Assembly: GCA_965226245.1 (NCBI GenBank)
Contig: CBDDCL010000015.1
Coordinates: forward strand, 2,232,001-2,296,000
From: CBDCYS01 sp965226245
GTDB taxonomy: Bacteria; Acidobacteriota; Terriglobia; Bryobacterales; UBA6623
DNA: 64,000 nucleotides
Direction of reading: 5' to 3'
The stretch's first letter is position 1. Every line of letters starts with the position of its first letter. The position numbers and the translations under genes are program-made. Of this stretch, positions 52,969-62,205 are shown piece by piece. The notes below the pieces were generated by a model. The model saw nothing but the letters and a program-made list of their open reading frames with translations. It did not search any database and was not told the origin of the DNA.

Positions 52969-55900
52969 ATGTTGAATACGCTCATCCGATGGTCGCTCGC
53001 AAACCGGCCCCTGGTGGTGGCGCTCACCGCTGGCTTTCTTGCCTGGGGCGGTTACGCGATCACTCAACTCCCTGTCGATGTGCTGCCGGACCTCACCGCG
53101 CCGACGGTGACCGTCATCGTCGAGAACCCTGGCATGGCGCCCACCGAGATGGAGTACCTCGTCACGTTCCCGATCGAGACGGCAGTCAACGGCGCTCCTG
53201 GTGTTCGACGCGTTCGCTCGGCGACGGTGGTCGGGGTGACCATCATTTGGGTCGAGTTCAACTGGGGTGAGGACATCTATCGCGCCCGGCAGACAGTGAC
53301 CGAACGCCTGAATGTAGCGGTGGCGTCCTTGCCGCCCGGGACCAGCCAGCCGCTGCTGGGGCCGATCTCATCGATCATGGGTGAAGTTCTCTTTGTCGCG
53401 CTGACCTCGGACCGCCACGGTGCGGTGGAGCTACGAACGATGGCGGACACGGTGATCCGGCGGCGTATTCTCGCTATCCCCGGTGTCTCCCAAGTGACAC
53501 CCATTGGTGGCGGGCAGAAGCAGTACCAAGTGTTGCTGTCCCCGGAGAAACTCAAGGCCTATCAGGTTTCGCTGACGGAAGTGCGGGACGCACTCACCGC
53601 GGCAAACACCAACACCTCGGCGGGCTTCCGGGTGGACGGCGGGCAGGAGTATCTCATTCAGGGCATCGGCCGGTTCGTCCACCTGGATGAGATTCGCCAA
53701 ACCGTGGTCAGCGCAAGGAACGCCATACCGATTCACATAGGCGATCTCGGCAAGGTCCAGGTGGGCGAGGCGCTGAAGCGCGGAGAGGGTTCGCTGAACG
53801 GCGAGTTGGCTGTTGTGATCGGTATCCGAAAACAGCCTCAAGTGAACACACTGGAGCTAACGAGCGCTATCGACCGGGCGCTCGACGATATCGAAGCGAG
53901 CCTGCCGGCCGGCATGCGGATTCACCGCAACGTCTTTCGTCAGGCCGATTTCATCGAGGCCGCGATCGCCAATCTCGAAAAGGCCCTGAGCTACGGCGGC
54001 CTGCTGGTCGTGGCGGTCGTCATCATCTTCCTGGCGAATGCACGTGCGAGCGCCATTACCCTGTTCGCGATTCCGTTCTCGCTGGTCGCGGCATTTCTTG
54101 GGCTCAAAGTACTGGGGCTAACGATCAATGGCATGACCCTGGGCGGGCTCGCGATTGCGATCGGGGAACTTGTTGACGACGCCGTGATTGATGTTGAAAA
54201 CGTCTTCCGCCGTCTGCGCCAGAACGCCCGGCTCGCTCATGGCGAGCGGCGCTCCGCCCTCGAAGTCGTCTACCAGGCCAGCAGCGAGATCCGAGGATCG
54301 GTCGTCTTCGCGACTCTCATCGTCATGCTGGCGTTTGCACCGCTGTTCTCCCTAGGCGGAGTGGAGGGCCGGCTACTGCGCCCGCTGGGCTTCGCCTACA
54401 TCACCGCGCTGTTTGCGTCTCTCGTCGTCGCACTGACAGTCACGCCGGTTCTATGCTCGTATCTGCTGCCGCGCGCAAAAGCGGTGATGAAGAGGGATGA
54501 CCCAGCCCTCATCCGTTTCCTCAAGAAGCTGTACCGGCCAGTCATTCGCTGGAGCCTGGACCATAGCTGGCTTGTGATGGCGTCTTCGTTCATTGTGCTC
54601 GTCGCGGCTGTTGCGAGCTTTGGATGGATGGGACGCTCGTTTCTCCCCGAGTTCAACGAGGGCACGCTGACGATCAGCGCTGTCACGGTCCCAGGCACAA
54701 GCTTGGAAGAGTCCGACCGCCTTGGCTCTGCCTTGGAGAAAATCCTGCTCGATGTACCGGAGGTTGTTTCGACCGCTCGGCGGACCGGCCGGGCCGAATT
54801 GGACGAGCACCTGCAGGGAGTGGAGTCCGCGGAAATAGACGTGCGTTTGGAGATGAGCGGCCGCCCGAAAGAAGACGTTCTAGAAGAGATTCGTGAACGG
54901 GCCACCCTGATCCCAGGAACGAACATCAACATCGGTCAGCCGATCTCTCATCGCATCGATCACATGCTTTCGGGAACCCGCTCGAACATCGCCGTCAAGA
55001 TCTTCGGTGATGATCTCAACACGCTTCGCGCGCTGGCCGGGCAGGTCGAGCAGGCGATGAGGGACATTCCCGGCGTTGTCGACTTGGCATCAGAACAGCA
55101 GACGGACATTCCTACCGTGAGCGTTCGCTTCCGCCGTGACGCTCTGGCCCGCTACGGAATGCCGGCGGGGACGGCCGCGGAGGCCCTCAAGACGGTGTTT
55201 CTTGGCTTGGAAGTCGGGTCAATTCTCGAAGGGCAAGTCGCTTTCCCCCTTGTCGTTCGGTACGAAGGCGGCAGACCCGAGGATATGGAGACGATCCGGC
55301 AGGCGATGATCGATACTCCCTCGGGGGCGCGAGTTCCTCTGTCAGCGATCGCGGACATCCGCGAAGACCGTAGCCCGAACTTTGTGACGAGGGAGAACGT
55401 CCAGCGCAAGATTGTTGTCTCCTCGAACGTCGCCGGCCGCGACTTGCGCGGCGTGGTCAATGACATTCAGAACCATATTGCCGGGGAAGTGAAGTTGCCG
55501 CGGGGCTATCGCATCGAGTATGGAGGCCAGTTTGAGAGTGAGGCGGAGGCGAGTCGCCGTATCCTGCTGCTGGGCGCGCTTGTGATCGCCGGAATCCTCG
55601 TCCTGCTGGCAACGGTTTTCCGTTCCTGGAGCGACGCGCTGATCATCATGTTTAACCTTCCCCTGGCGCTGGTCGGAGGTGCTGCCGGCGTTTTTCTAGC
55701 GGGGGGCATATTGTCGGTGGCTTCCCTGATCGGCTTTATCACTTTGTTCGGCGTAGCCACGCGCAACGGCATCATGCTGATCTCACACATCAAGCACTTG
55801 ATGGCGGAAGAGAGCGTGACTGATTTTCGGGAGGCGGTGACCCGCGGCGCCTCCGAGCGCCTCGCGCCAATCCTGATGACAGCGATGTCAACTGGGCTCG

Positions 55901-56055
55901 CACTGATACCTATCGGCCTTGGTTTGGGCGAAACCGGCAGCGAGATTCATGCTCCGCTCGCCCTGGTGGTTTTGTGCGGCCTGTTCAGCTCGACCGTGCT
56001 GAACATGATCGTTGTGCCAGCGGCATATTGGCGATTCGGCCGCTTTGACCATTGA
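52969..56055 (+). CDS. Heavy-metal RND pump (CzcA/CusA family)
   Basis: A 1028-residue inner-membrane proton-driven pump with 12 membrane segments and two large periplasmic loops. Family motifs: LIRWSLANRPLVVALTAGFL at the N-terminus, QLPVDVLPDLTAPTVTV, GPISSIMGEVLFVALT, and in the fourth membrane helix GELVDDAVIDVENVF, which carries the proton-relay acids. That motif differs from the DFGxxVD type of CzcA and from the MVDAAIVMIE type of CusA, so the metal cannot be assigned safely; Ni, Co or Cu are candidates. It follows the adaptor by 21 bp and completes the operon. Confidence 0.93.
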   Translation: MLNTLIRWSLANRPLVVALTAGFLAWGGYAITQLPVDVLPDLTAPTVTVIVENPGMAPTEMEYLVTFPIETAVNGAPGVRRVRSATVVGVTIIWVEFNWGEDIYRARQTVTERLNVAVASLPPGTSQPLLGPISSIMGEVLFVALTSDRHGAVELRTMADTVIRRRILAIPGVSQVTPIGGGQKQYQVLLSPEKLKAYQVSLTEVRDALTAANTNTSAGFRVDGGQEYLIQGIGRFVHLDEIRQTVVSARNAIPIHIGDLGKVQVGEALKRGEGSLNGELAVVIGIRKQPQVNTLELTSAIDRALDDIEASLPAGMRIHRNVFRQADFIEAAIANLEKALSYGGLLVVAVVIIFLANARASAITLFAIPFSLVAAFLGLKVLGLTINGMTLGGLAIAIGELVDDAVIDVENVFRRLRQNARLAHGERRSALEVVYQASSEIRGSVVFATLIVMLAFAPLFSLGGVEGRLLRPLGFAYITALFASLVVALTVTPVLCSYLLPRAKAVMKRDDPALIRFLKKLYRPVIRWSLDHSWLVMASSFIVLVAAVASFGWMGRSFLPEFNEGTLTISAVTVPGTSLEESDRLGSALEKILLDVPEVVSTARRTGRAELDEHLQGVESAEIDVRLEMSGRPKEDVLEEIRERATLIPGTNINIGQPISHRIDHMLSGTRSNIAVKIFGDDLNTLRALAGQVEQAMRDIPGVVDLASEQQTDIPTVSVRFRRDALARYGMPAGTAAEALKTVFLGLEVGSILEGQVAFPLVVRYEGGRPEDMETIRQAMIDTPSGARVPLSAIADIREDRSPNFVTRENVQRKIVVSSNVAGRDLRGVVNDIQNHIAGEVKLPRGYRIEYGGQFESEAEASRRILLLGALVIAGILVLLATVFRSWSDALIIMFNLPLALVGGAAGVFLAGGILSVASLIGFITLFGVATRNGIMLISHIKHLMAEESVTDFREAVTRGASERLAPILMTAMSTGLALIPIGLGLGETGSEIHAPLALVVLCGLFSSTVLNMIVVPAAYWRFGRFDH

Positions 56056-56317
56056 CACGGTCCAACCAACCATGCCAGTTTCAGAAAGACGGCCTATTCG
56101 GACAGCGGCGGGAGACGTTCCACGGCGATCGGTCCTCCCAAGTCGTTTAGCCTTCATCGGGAGTGCCGAGGCGCAGGAAGGGGGGGCTAGGAGATTTGGC
56201 GGAGAGCCGGAAGGTTTTCATGCTAATTTTGGTCTGCGGACAAGGCGCGTTGTTGTGAGGCGATTGTGAGGCGGGTCCGCGGCGATTAGCACATTGACCG
56301 TGGCTCAATGCGCGTGG
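56056..56317. other. Intergenic region after the efflux operon
   Basis: No gene or clear terminator hairpin recognised. Confidence 0.35.
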
Positions 56318-56575
56318 TTAGAAGAGATTGAATCTAGTGTTCGTAGCTTGGGTTCTGTGTTCGCGCTCGAGATCTGCAAGCTCTTGTTCGAGCTGAGAGC
56401 GAGTTTCTGGATCGAGTCCGGGATGCCGAAGCCGCTGCTGAAGATCCGCCGATCTCCGTGCAAATTCTGCGTCGAGACCTTCTGAGTAACGATCCGCCCC
56501 ATCGGCCACGAACCCGGTTCCTTTAACCACGATATTCTCTCCACAAGACTGCGGCTCTGGAAGGTCGTTGTCCAA
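56318..56575 (-). CDS. Possible small coiled-coil protein
   Basis: An 85-codon frame from a TTG, ending LEREHRTQATNTRFNLF. Residues about 38-70 (ARRSADLQQRLRHPGLDPET, then RSQLEQELADLEREH) have the heptad pattern of a coiled coil and natural codon use. No family is recognised and no good ribosome binding site is visible; the frame may extend upstream as part of a decayed gene. The stretch 56576-56921 shows an open minus frame with VIAWRCKALHCVDQLSQALQ that I cannot identify. Confidence 0.35.
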   Translation of the reverse strand: MDNDLPEPQSCGENIVVKGTGFVADGADRYSEGLDAEFARRSADLQQRLRHPGLDPETRSQLEQELADLEREHRTQATNTRFNLF

Positions 56576-56921
56576 CCCTCGTAACCACGAAACAACAGCT
56601 TGTTCCTCGATTTTAGCTCCTCGCCCGGTGTTGAGAAGCCGACGCGGGGGAAAACACGAAGAGGTAAGGAAAATAGGGGGCTGCGCCTTGTGTGTCGGAT
56701 ACTGTTCTTGTCGAGAGGACGGTAATACAGGCTGGCAAGATGGACATGGCCTTCCTCTTCCTTCTCCTTCCGGGCCAAAGCCAACTGCAAAGCCTGGGAA
56801 AGCTGGTCAACGCAGTGGAGAGCTTTGCACCGCCACGCGATGACCACGAAAGTGCCTGATTGGCGGTGCGCTACGGAATTCCGGTTGGATGGGTCGCCCA
56901 CTCGGAGGCTATCGTCAGCTG

Positions 56922-58184
56922 CTAACCCGTGATCCGCCAGCGCGCCTGCCGCAGGACCGAGCCGGCCAGCATGCTGGTCTTCTTGAACCATTCCTCGTCG
57001 CGGCCTCGCGTGTTGTAGTGCGGCAGGTCCGCGGCGGAGCTTTTCATCAGCTCGTACCAGACCGTCAGGAGTGACCCGTCGCCCAGCTCGACCGTGGAGG
57101 GGTAGCCTAAATCGGTGGACGTTCCATCGCTTGAGATGTTCATTGCCGCGGACCAAGTGCGGCCGTGGTCTTCGCTTACGCGGGCTTGGTTGCCAACAGG
57201 GCCGCGCCGGTGGCCGTAGCTCATCACCAGGCGGTCGTCGCCAAGACGAAGCAAATGAGACGGATATCCCCACACGCCAATCGGATGCGGTATCGACCAG
57301 GTCGTGCCGCCGTCGTAAGACTCGCTTTGCAGTGTTTCCTTTTCGTTGGTCTTGTTGTGGTTGCGGATATGCGCGATGAGGCCGCCGTCGGCGGCTTCCA
57401 CCGCATGCAGCTCGTGGTACTCGTTGAAGTTGTCTCCGGGGCGGACAGGGATCTCGGCCAGCCACCGCCAGGATTGGCCGTCATCGGCCGACTCGCAGAC
57501 CCCGATCCGTCCCTGGCTCTGGCCGGCGCGGCCATACCAAAACAGCTTTCCCGCGTACAGCAGACGCCCGCCGGAAAGCTGCACGGGACCATGAGGGCTG
57601 TTCACGGGACAGCGATAAGGCGCGGACCAAGAGCGCCCTCCGTCAGTTGACCGGATCATCCAACTGCCCAGCTCCACTTCCCGCTGGACGGCATCCATGC
57701 GGTTATGGACCGCTTGCCAGCGGCGAATCTTCTCCGCGGACCAAGCAGTATCGTCACCAAGCTTGGCTGCCAGCGCCTTTTTGAGCCTTTCCTCGTAAGC
57801 CAGCGACGTAAAGGTGGTGACCAGCAAAGTACCTTTCGCGGTTTCGACAACACCTGCATCGCGGTCGTCAATCGGGCCGTCGATCAATACCCTCGGGAAG
57901 CTCCATGTCTTGCCGTCGTCCCTCGACCGCATCAGCTCGACGCGGCCGAACGGGCAGACGTGAGCCTCGCGCCCGCCGGAGCAGACCACCAGCAGCTCGC
58001 CGTTGCCGCGCCGAGCTAGAGTCGGCCAGCCGTGGTAGAGGCGGGGACGCGAGGTGATGACTTTGGTGGATTCGACCGAGGCCTTGGGCGCGGCAATGGC
58101 GCGGGGAGCTGTCGCGGAGCCGAGTCCGGCGGCGAGGACTCCGCCGCACTTCAGCATTTTGCGTCGGGTCAGAGAGCTGAGCAT
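56922..58184 (-). CDS. Secreted sialidase-like (BNR-repeat) protein
   Basis: A 420-residue six-bladed propeller. A Tat-type signal (LTRRKMLKCGGVLAAGLGSA) begins at ATG 58184, preceded by GGAGGTGAATTC; a longer frame to 58238 is not supported by a binding site. Four Asp-box motifs are visible: SRDDGKTW, STDGGRSW, SADDGQSW and SEDHGRTW. Arg and Glu residues of a sialidase site may be present (SRPRLYHGWPTLA; NFNEYHELHAVEAADGG), but catalytic identity is unproven. It probably cleaves or binds sugars outside the cell and fits the glycan theme of the region. Confidence 0.85.
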   Translation of the reverse strand: MLSSLTRRKMLKCGGVLAAGLGSATAPRAIAAPKASVESTKVITSRPRLYHGWPTLARRGNGELLVVCSGGREAHVCPFGRVELMRSRDDGKTWSFPRVLIDGPIDDRDAGVVETAKGTLLVTTFTSLAYEERLKKALAAKLGDDTAWSAEKIRRWQAVHNRMDAVQREVELGSWMIRSTDGGRSWSAPYRCPVNSPHGPVQLSGGRLLYAGKLFWYGRAGQSQGRIGVCESADDGQSWRWLAEIPVRPGDNFNEYHELHAVEAADGGLIAHIRNHNKTNEKETLQSESYDGGTTWSIPHPIGVWGYPSHLLRLGDDRLVMSYGHRRGPVGNQARVSEDHGRTWSAAMNISSDGTSTDLGYPSTVELGDGSLLTVWYELMKSSAADLPHYNTRGRDEEWFKKTSMLAGSVLRQARWRITG

Positions 58185-58658
58185 GAATTCACCTCCGTCT
58201 TCGGCGGCGCGAGGCGCTGGGGTGGCCCGGGCCGCCATTTAAAAGATACCCCAACAGGAAGCCGGTATGCGGCGCCGGTTTGAGCGCAGGCCGGGCCAGG
58301 ATTGCCGCCGCGGCCCGGATGTCGCTGCCGTACGCTCTCACCAGAGTATTACCATTCGGGGGGCCGAAATAGGCGTTCACCCATGGAATCTTACTTTTGG
58401 GCCAATGATCGCTGCACGAGCAGGTCAAAAAGTGTTATTCTGTCATTGTCCACACACGACAACTTAGTCTTTGACCTTGGTCGGGCAGCCGCGCAGGCGA
58501 TTGCCCGACTTTTTTCTTTGGGGCTCGCTTCTGTTCTCCATCTCGCGCGCATGTCTGTTCGTGGGTTGTCTAGGACCGAATTTCTAGGCATGACCGAGAA
58601 ACCACTTGCGCACGCGCGTGGCTCGGAAAGCGCGTAGCGGCCGTCTCTTCGAACTCCG
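58185..58658. other. Intergenic region with an orphan terminator
   Basis: No protein gene is supported. On the plus strand a strong intrinsic terminator lies at 58480-58515 although no plus-strand gene precedes it within 2 kb. A small RNA ending there is possible. Confidence 0.45.
58480..58515 (+). terminator. Rho-independent terminator without an evident upstream gene
   Basis: Stem GTCGGGCA (58480-58487) pairs with TGCCCGAC (58502-58509), with an inner GCC/GGC pairing, followed by six T (58510-58515). Confidence 0.75.
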
Positions 58659-59801
58659 CTATTTCTGTTGCCCTGTCGCAACTCTGGAGATCGCACGCAC
58701 GAGCTTGCGATAAGGAATCTGGTCCATTCCATCGAACAAGATCAGTTCACCCTTTCTCCAGGAGCCGCGATACCAGCGGTTCAGCAAGGCCAAGTGATCG
58801 GTTCGCTCTTGAGCCGTTCCCGTCTTGTGCCCGGCATGCTGAAACAAATCGCGCAATTGGCTGTCGAGCGAGACCGGGCGGCCCCCTGCCACGGCGTAGC
58901 GGAAGGTCATCGCTGGTTGCAGAAAGCCCTGGTAGATCCAAAATAGCTCGACTGCCTCGTCCGCCGCCGAAGGCTGGATCACCAAACCGAACAACGAATC
59001 AATGTCGCGGGCCAGGCCATCGGCAAGCTTGAGCGCCTCTTGTGCTTTTTCCAGCCTGCGGTGATGGCTCGACGCCTGCTCGAACTCCAGGGCAGCGCTG
59101 GCCTCGTCCCGCGCCTGTTCGATCTCGCGTACCAGCGATTGTCCCCGCGTGTTGAGGAACTGCAGTACCCGGCCTACTTCGCCGTGATACTCCTGTTCGC
59201 TCGAGCGTGCCTGGCAAGGCCGCAAACACATGTCCATCTCGCCATAGATGCAGCCGGGATGGGCGGGATCGGGAATGATCTCTTCTTGGCAGCGGCGAAT
59301 AAGAAACAGGTCGAGGAACGAACCCTCGAATCGTTCAGCGGCTGCGCGCGTGGCGAAAGGTCCGAAGAACAAAGCCCGGCGCCGCGTGAGCCGTGTCGTG
59401 ATATAGGTTCGAGGGTAGGCATTCGCGAGCTGAACCTTGACGAAGGCCGCCGGCCGCAGCTTCAGGTATTTGCGGTACGTCTTGGGGCGAAACTTGCGGG
59501 CCAAGCCATAAAGCAGCAGCTTTGCCTCAAAAGCCGAGCCCGTCGGCTCATAAGATACGCGGCGGACCGCCTGGCGCAAACCGGCCCAGCGCGATCCCTC
59601 GCCCGAGGCACGCAGCCAGCGCTTGAGCCGCCATTGCAGATTGCGCGAATGGCCAATGTATGGAATTCCCGCGTCGAATTGAAGAAAGAAGACACCCTGG
59701 ACAGCGGGTACTTCATCAAGGCCGGATTCAGCCAGTGTGTCAACGGGCAGTTCGAATTGCAAATCCATGAGCGCGGGAGGTTCTGTTGGCCCGCCAGGCA
59801 T
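58659..59801 (-). CDS. UvrC-like GIY-YIG protein lacking the C-terminal nuclease
   Basis: A 380-residue homologue of the N-terminal half of excinuclease subunit UvrC. The GIY-YIG-type nuclease has GVFFLQFDAGIPYIGHSRNL. The cysteine cluster reads CIYGEMDMCLRPCQAR. A UVR-type helix pair follows (ARDEASAALEFEQASSHHRR). There is no RNase H-like nuclease or helix-hairpin-helix region, which a full UvrC (about 600 residues) has. The first Tyr of GIY is Phe here. Candidate starts are TTG 59822, ATG 59801 (after GGGG) and ATG 59768; I chose 59801. It may make one incision as Cho does, or have another DNA role. Confidence 0.82.
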   Translation of the reverse strand: MPGGPTEPPALMDLQFELPVDTLAESGLDEVPAVQGVFFLQFDAGIPYIGHSRNLQWRLKRWLRASGEGSRWAGLRQAVRRVSYEPTGSAFEAKLLLYGLARKFRPKTYRKYLKLRPAAFVKVQLANAYPRTYITTRLTRRRALFFGPFATRAAAERFEGSFLDLFLIRRCQEEIIPDPAHPGCIYGEMDMCLRPCQARSSEQEYHGEVGRVLQFLNTRGQSLVREIEQARDEASAALEFEQASSHHRRLEKAQEALKLADGLARDIDSLFGLVIQPSAADEAVELFWIYQGFLQPAMTFRYAVAGGRPVSLDSQLRDLFQHAGHKTGTAQERTDHLALLNRWYRGSWRKGELILFDGMDQIPYRKLVRAISRVATGQQK

Positions 59802-59917
59802 GCTTGACCCCAGCTTGGGCAACTGTCACATATTCTTGCACGCTCGTTTCGGTGGAGGATTTCGGTCCGTAGTCCGCGCGGAAGGCGTTCGGGGTTGCCC
59901 ACGAAACCAACTTGAGT

Positions 59918-60025
59918 CTGCCGTAGCGCGGGGCTCGGAGAGACCCGCGGCCTTTCGCCTCGCCGCATCGCGCGCGCGGCGGGACGTGAAAGACGCGGGT
60001 CTCTCCGAGCCCCGCGCTACGGCAG
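59918..60025. repeat. Long inverted repeat (32-bp perfect arms)
   Basis: Arms 59918-59949 and 59994-60025 are perfect complements (CTGCCGTAGCGCGGGGCTCG and on) around a 44-base loop. It fills the gap between the GIY-YIG gene and the membrane protein; a related shorter stretch lies near 49540. It is probably a BIME-like pair of REP units or a cruciform-forming element. Confidence 0.92.
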
Positions 60026-60169
60026 GTTGACAACTCGCGGTTTCCCGCGGACGAAGCCGTCGGCTATCATTGTTCTGCCCCCTGGGGCCAGCAAGACCCG
60101 CGGCCGTTGCCGAGTCGCGGTTGTGGACTCGGCTGTCAGGCGGTGAGAAATGCGGGCTAGATTATTCTG

Positions 60170-61105
60170 ATGCCTTTCGCGAGTTTGGCGCTAACCGCCG
60201 CAGCGGTGCTTTACCTGGTCACGGGCTATGCGCGTGCTCCCAAAACAGCGCCCTACCCTGCCTACGGCTTCGTCGGGCTCGCCGTCATCATCGCCGCCGA
60301 AGCCGCGCTGTTTCTCGAGGTTCGACTCGTCGGCATCTACTTCACGCCGCTGGCGTGGACGGGCTACATCCTGGCGGCCGACGCCGCGGTTTTCAGGCTC
60401 CGCGGCCGCTCGCTGATCAAGACCGAACCACAAGCCTTTGTCTGGATGGTCGTTCTATCGATCTACTTATGGCTGATCTTCGAAGGCTACAACCTGTATC
60501 TGAGAAACTGGATTTACGTCGGCCTGCCCAATAGCGTCGTCCCCCGGTATCTAGGATATGGCTGGTCGTTCGCAACCATCTGGCCCGGTGTTCTCGAAAC
60601 ATCGGAGTTGCTGCTCGCGACGTGGTTTCGAAACAGCCCCGCCCCCCCCGAACCCGCTGTCCCCGCAAAGGCGCCTGTCGTTCCGATCGTTGCTGGAATC
60701 GCCATGCTGGGGGTCCCTCCGCTGATGCCGCTTGACATCGCCGTTTATTTGTTCGCGCCTGTCTGGCTGGGGTTTATTCTTGTTCTAGATCCGCTGAACT
60801 ACCGGGCGCGGCGGCCCAGCCTGTGGGGCGACTGGGCGCAAGGCTACAAGGCTCGCTCCTGGGCCCTGCTCATGTCCGGGCTGGTTTGCGGTTTGCTGTG
60901 GGAGTTTTGGAACTACTGGGCGTCGGCGAAGTGGCTCTACATTTTTGAGATTCTTCCCGATTGGCGGATTTTTGAGATGCCGCTCATCGGATTTCTGGGT
61001 TTCGCCGCTTTCGGATTCGAGATCTTCGCGATGTACGTCTTCGCAACAGCCCTGCTCCATCTGCCGTGCTATGAAATTGGAGCCGCTCCGGATCCGCTGG
61101 ACTAG
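60170..61105 (+). CDS. Conserved membrane protein of unknown function
   Basis: A 311-residue protein with about eight hydrophobic segments. It opens MPFASLALTAAAVLYLVTGY. Tryptophan-rich boundary motifs recur: YLWLIFEGYNLYLRNW, SFATIWPGVLETSELL, and CGLLWEFWNYWASAKWLY followed by IFEMPLIGFLGFAAFG. I do not recognise a named family. A charged residue pair in membrane (Glu in IFEGYN and WEFWNYW) could be functional. It stands alone; no operon partner is visible. Confidence 0.8.
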   Translation: MPFASLALTAAAVLYLVTGYARAPKTAPYPAYGFVGLAVIIAAEAALFLEVRLVGIYFTPLAWTGYILAADAAVFRLRGRSLIKTEPQAFVWMVVLSIYLWLIFEGYNLYLRNWIYVGLPNSVVPRYLGYGWSFATIWPGVLETSELLLATWFRNSPAPPEPAVPAKAPVVPIVAGIAMLGVPPLMPLDIAVYLFAPVWLGFILVLDPLNYRARRPSLWGDWAQGYKARSWALLMSGLVCGLLWEFWNYWASAKWLYIFEILPDWRIFEMPLIGFLGFAAFGFEIFAMYVFATALLHLPCYEIGAAPDPLD

Positions 61106-61398
61106 GAATCCAAGACCCATTGAATGCCCAGGGCATGGAAGTCCTCGGCCGCGTCACCGCTGAGTACGCGGAAATCGTGACTCCGGCAGCCCTTCAATTC
61201 CTCGCCAAGATGGCGCGGAAATTCGAGTCACGATCTTGCCTAATGGAGGAGAAGACGATTTTTCAGTCTCCAAGGTCTGAAATAGACATAACTTACTTTG
61301 TTGGAGTATGTTACGAGGAAGCAACCACTGATTGCTTGTTATGCCGCGAAAGGGGGTATCCACTTGCTTGGACCAGCCACAAGATGTAGTATTCCGGG
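61106..61398. other. Intergenic region, nothing recognised
   Basis: Short open frames here have no recognisable content. Confidence 0.35.
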
Positions 61399-61575
61399 AT
61401 GGCCGAGGAGTCCGGGCCGCATCCTATTGGCGGCGTTGACTATCCCAGAACCCTGCCGGAGTTCGACGATTGGTTCTCCTCGGAAGCGGCATGTCTGGCG
61501 TTTCTGCGGCGGGTTCGGTGGCGGCAGAGCTTCCGCTGTCCGCAATGTGCTGGCAGCGAGGCCTGGCTGAGATTT
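61399..61575 (+). pseudogene. N-terminal fragment of an IS1595-like transposase
   Basis: Encodes VDYPRTLPEFDDWFSSEAAC, LAFLRRVRWRQSFRCPQC and AGSEAWLRF. This is the opening and first half of the zinc ribbon of an IS1595-type transposase, different from the two intact copies. It stops at 61579-61581, where a low-GC stretch begins. Confidence 0.8.
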
Positions 61576-62030
61576 CTATAAGTCGTTTTATGTCAATAAG
61601 TTAACTATGACAATTGCAGTTTTCTACAGAAAATGTAAGGGTTTCAGCGTTTTTTGGGTCCGCCCAGCCCATTTCGTGTGATCGTTTCTTTCATAATGAC
61701 TATTTTTCATCGTTTGTTTCACTGGTCTCAGCGTACCATATCGGGGTCTGGTATTTTCGGCGCCGCCGACAGAATCTATTGAAAATACGGGAGATAATTT
61801 ATTGTAAAATCCGTGACTGGTTTTGAGCATGTCCGGATTTTTTGGCGATATAAGGGCTCTGGCGGGACGGCGCGAATGCGCGGATTCGGGTCTGGGAGGA
61901 TTGAAGTTTTTGCAGTGATTCAGGGGGTTTTCGAATGCAACTCAAGTGGTTTTCGCATTCGTGTCGTTGCCGGGTGCGAATTTGTGGAGGGTCGCAGCTA
62001 GCCCCAATACTGTTCAGTTAGTGGTGTCAG

Positions 62031-62058
62031 GCCGGCCTGCCCGGCCGGCGTTTTTTTT
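62031..62058 (+). terminator. Rho-independent terminator-like hairpin
   Basis: GCCGGCC (62031-62037) pairs with GGCCGGC (62043-62049) around TGCCC, followed by G and eight T (62051-62058). No gene directly upstream is recognised. Confidence 0.65.
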
Positions 62059-62138
62059 CGGCACATGGCGGATCGGTTATCAGAATCCTGCGTTAGTTTT
62101 CCTACGCCCCTTCGGGGTTTTGGCCTTGAGGGGTTTTG

Positions 62139-62205
62139 GACCCAGGGTTCCGCTTCGCTCCACCCATGGGCTACGATCCGGCGCCGTTTCGCGGCTCACG
62201 GCTCT
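62139..62205. repeat. Dispersed CCCATGGG-type repeat
   Basis: Close relative of 48073-48140 and, inverted, of the tandem units at 19567-19792. Confidence 0.85.

Noticed and set aside
56576..57465. A long minus-strand frame that overlaps the sialidase gene start in another frame
   Set aside because: Most of it is a shadow of the sialidase gene; the short non-overlapping part has no known match.
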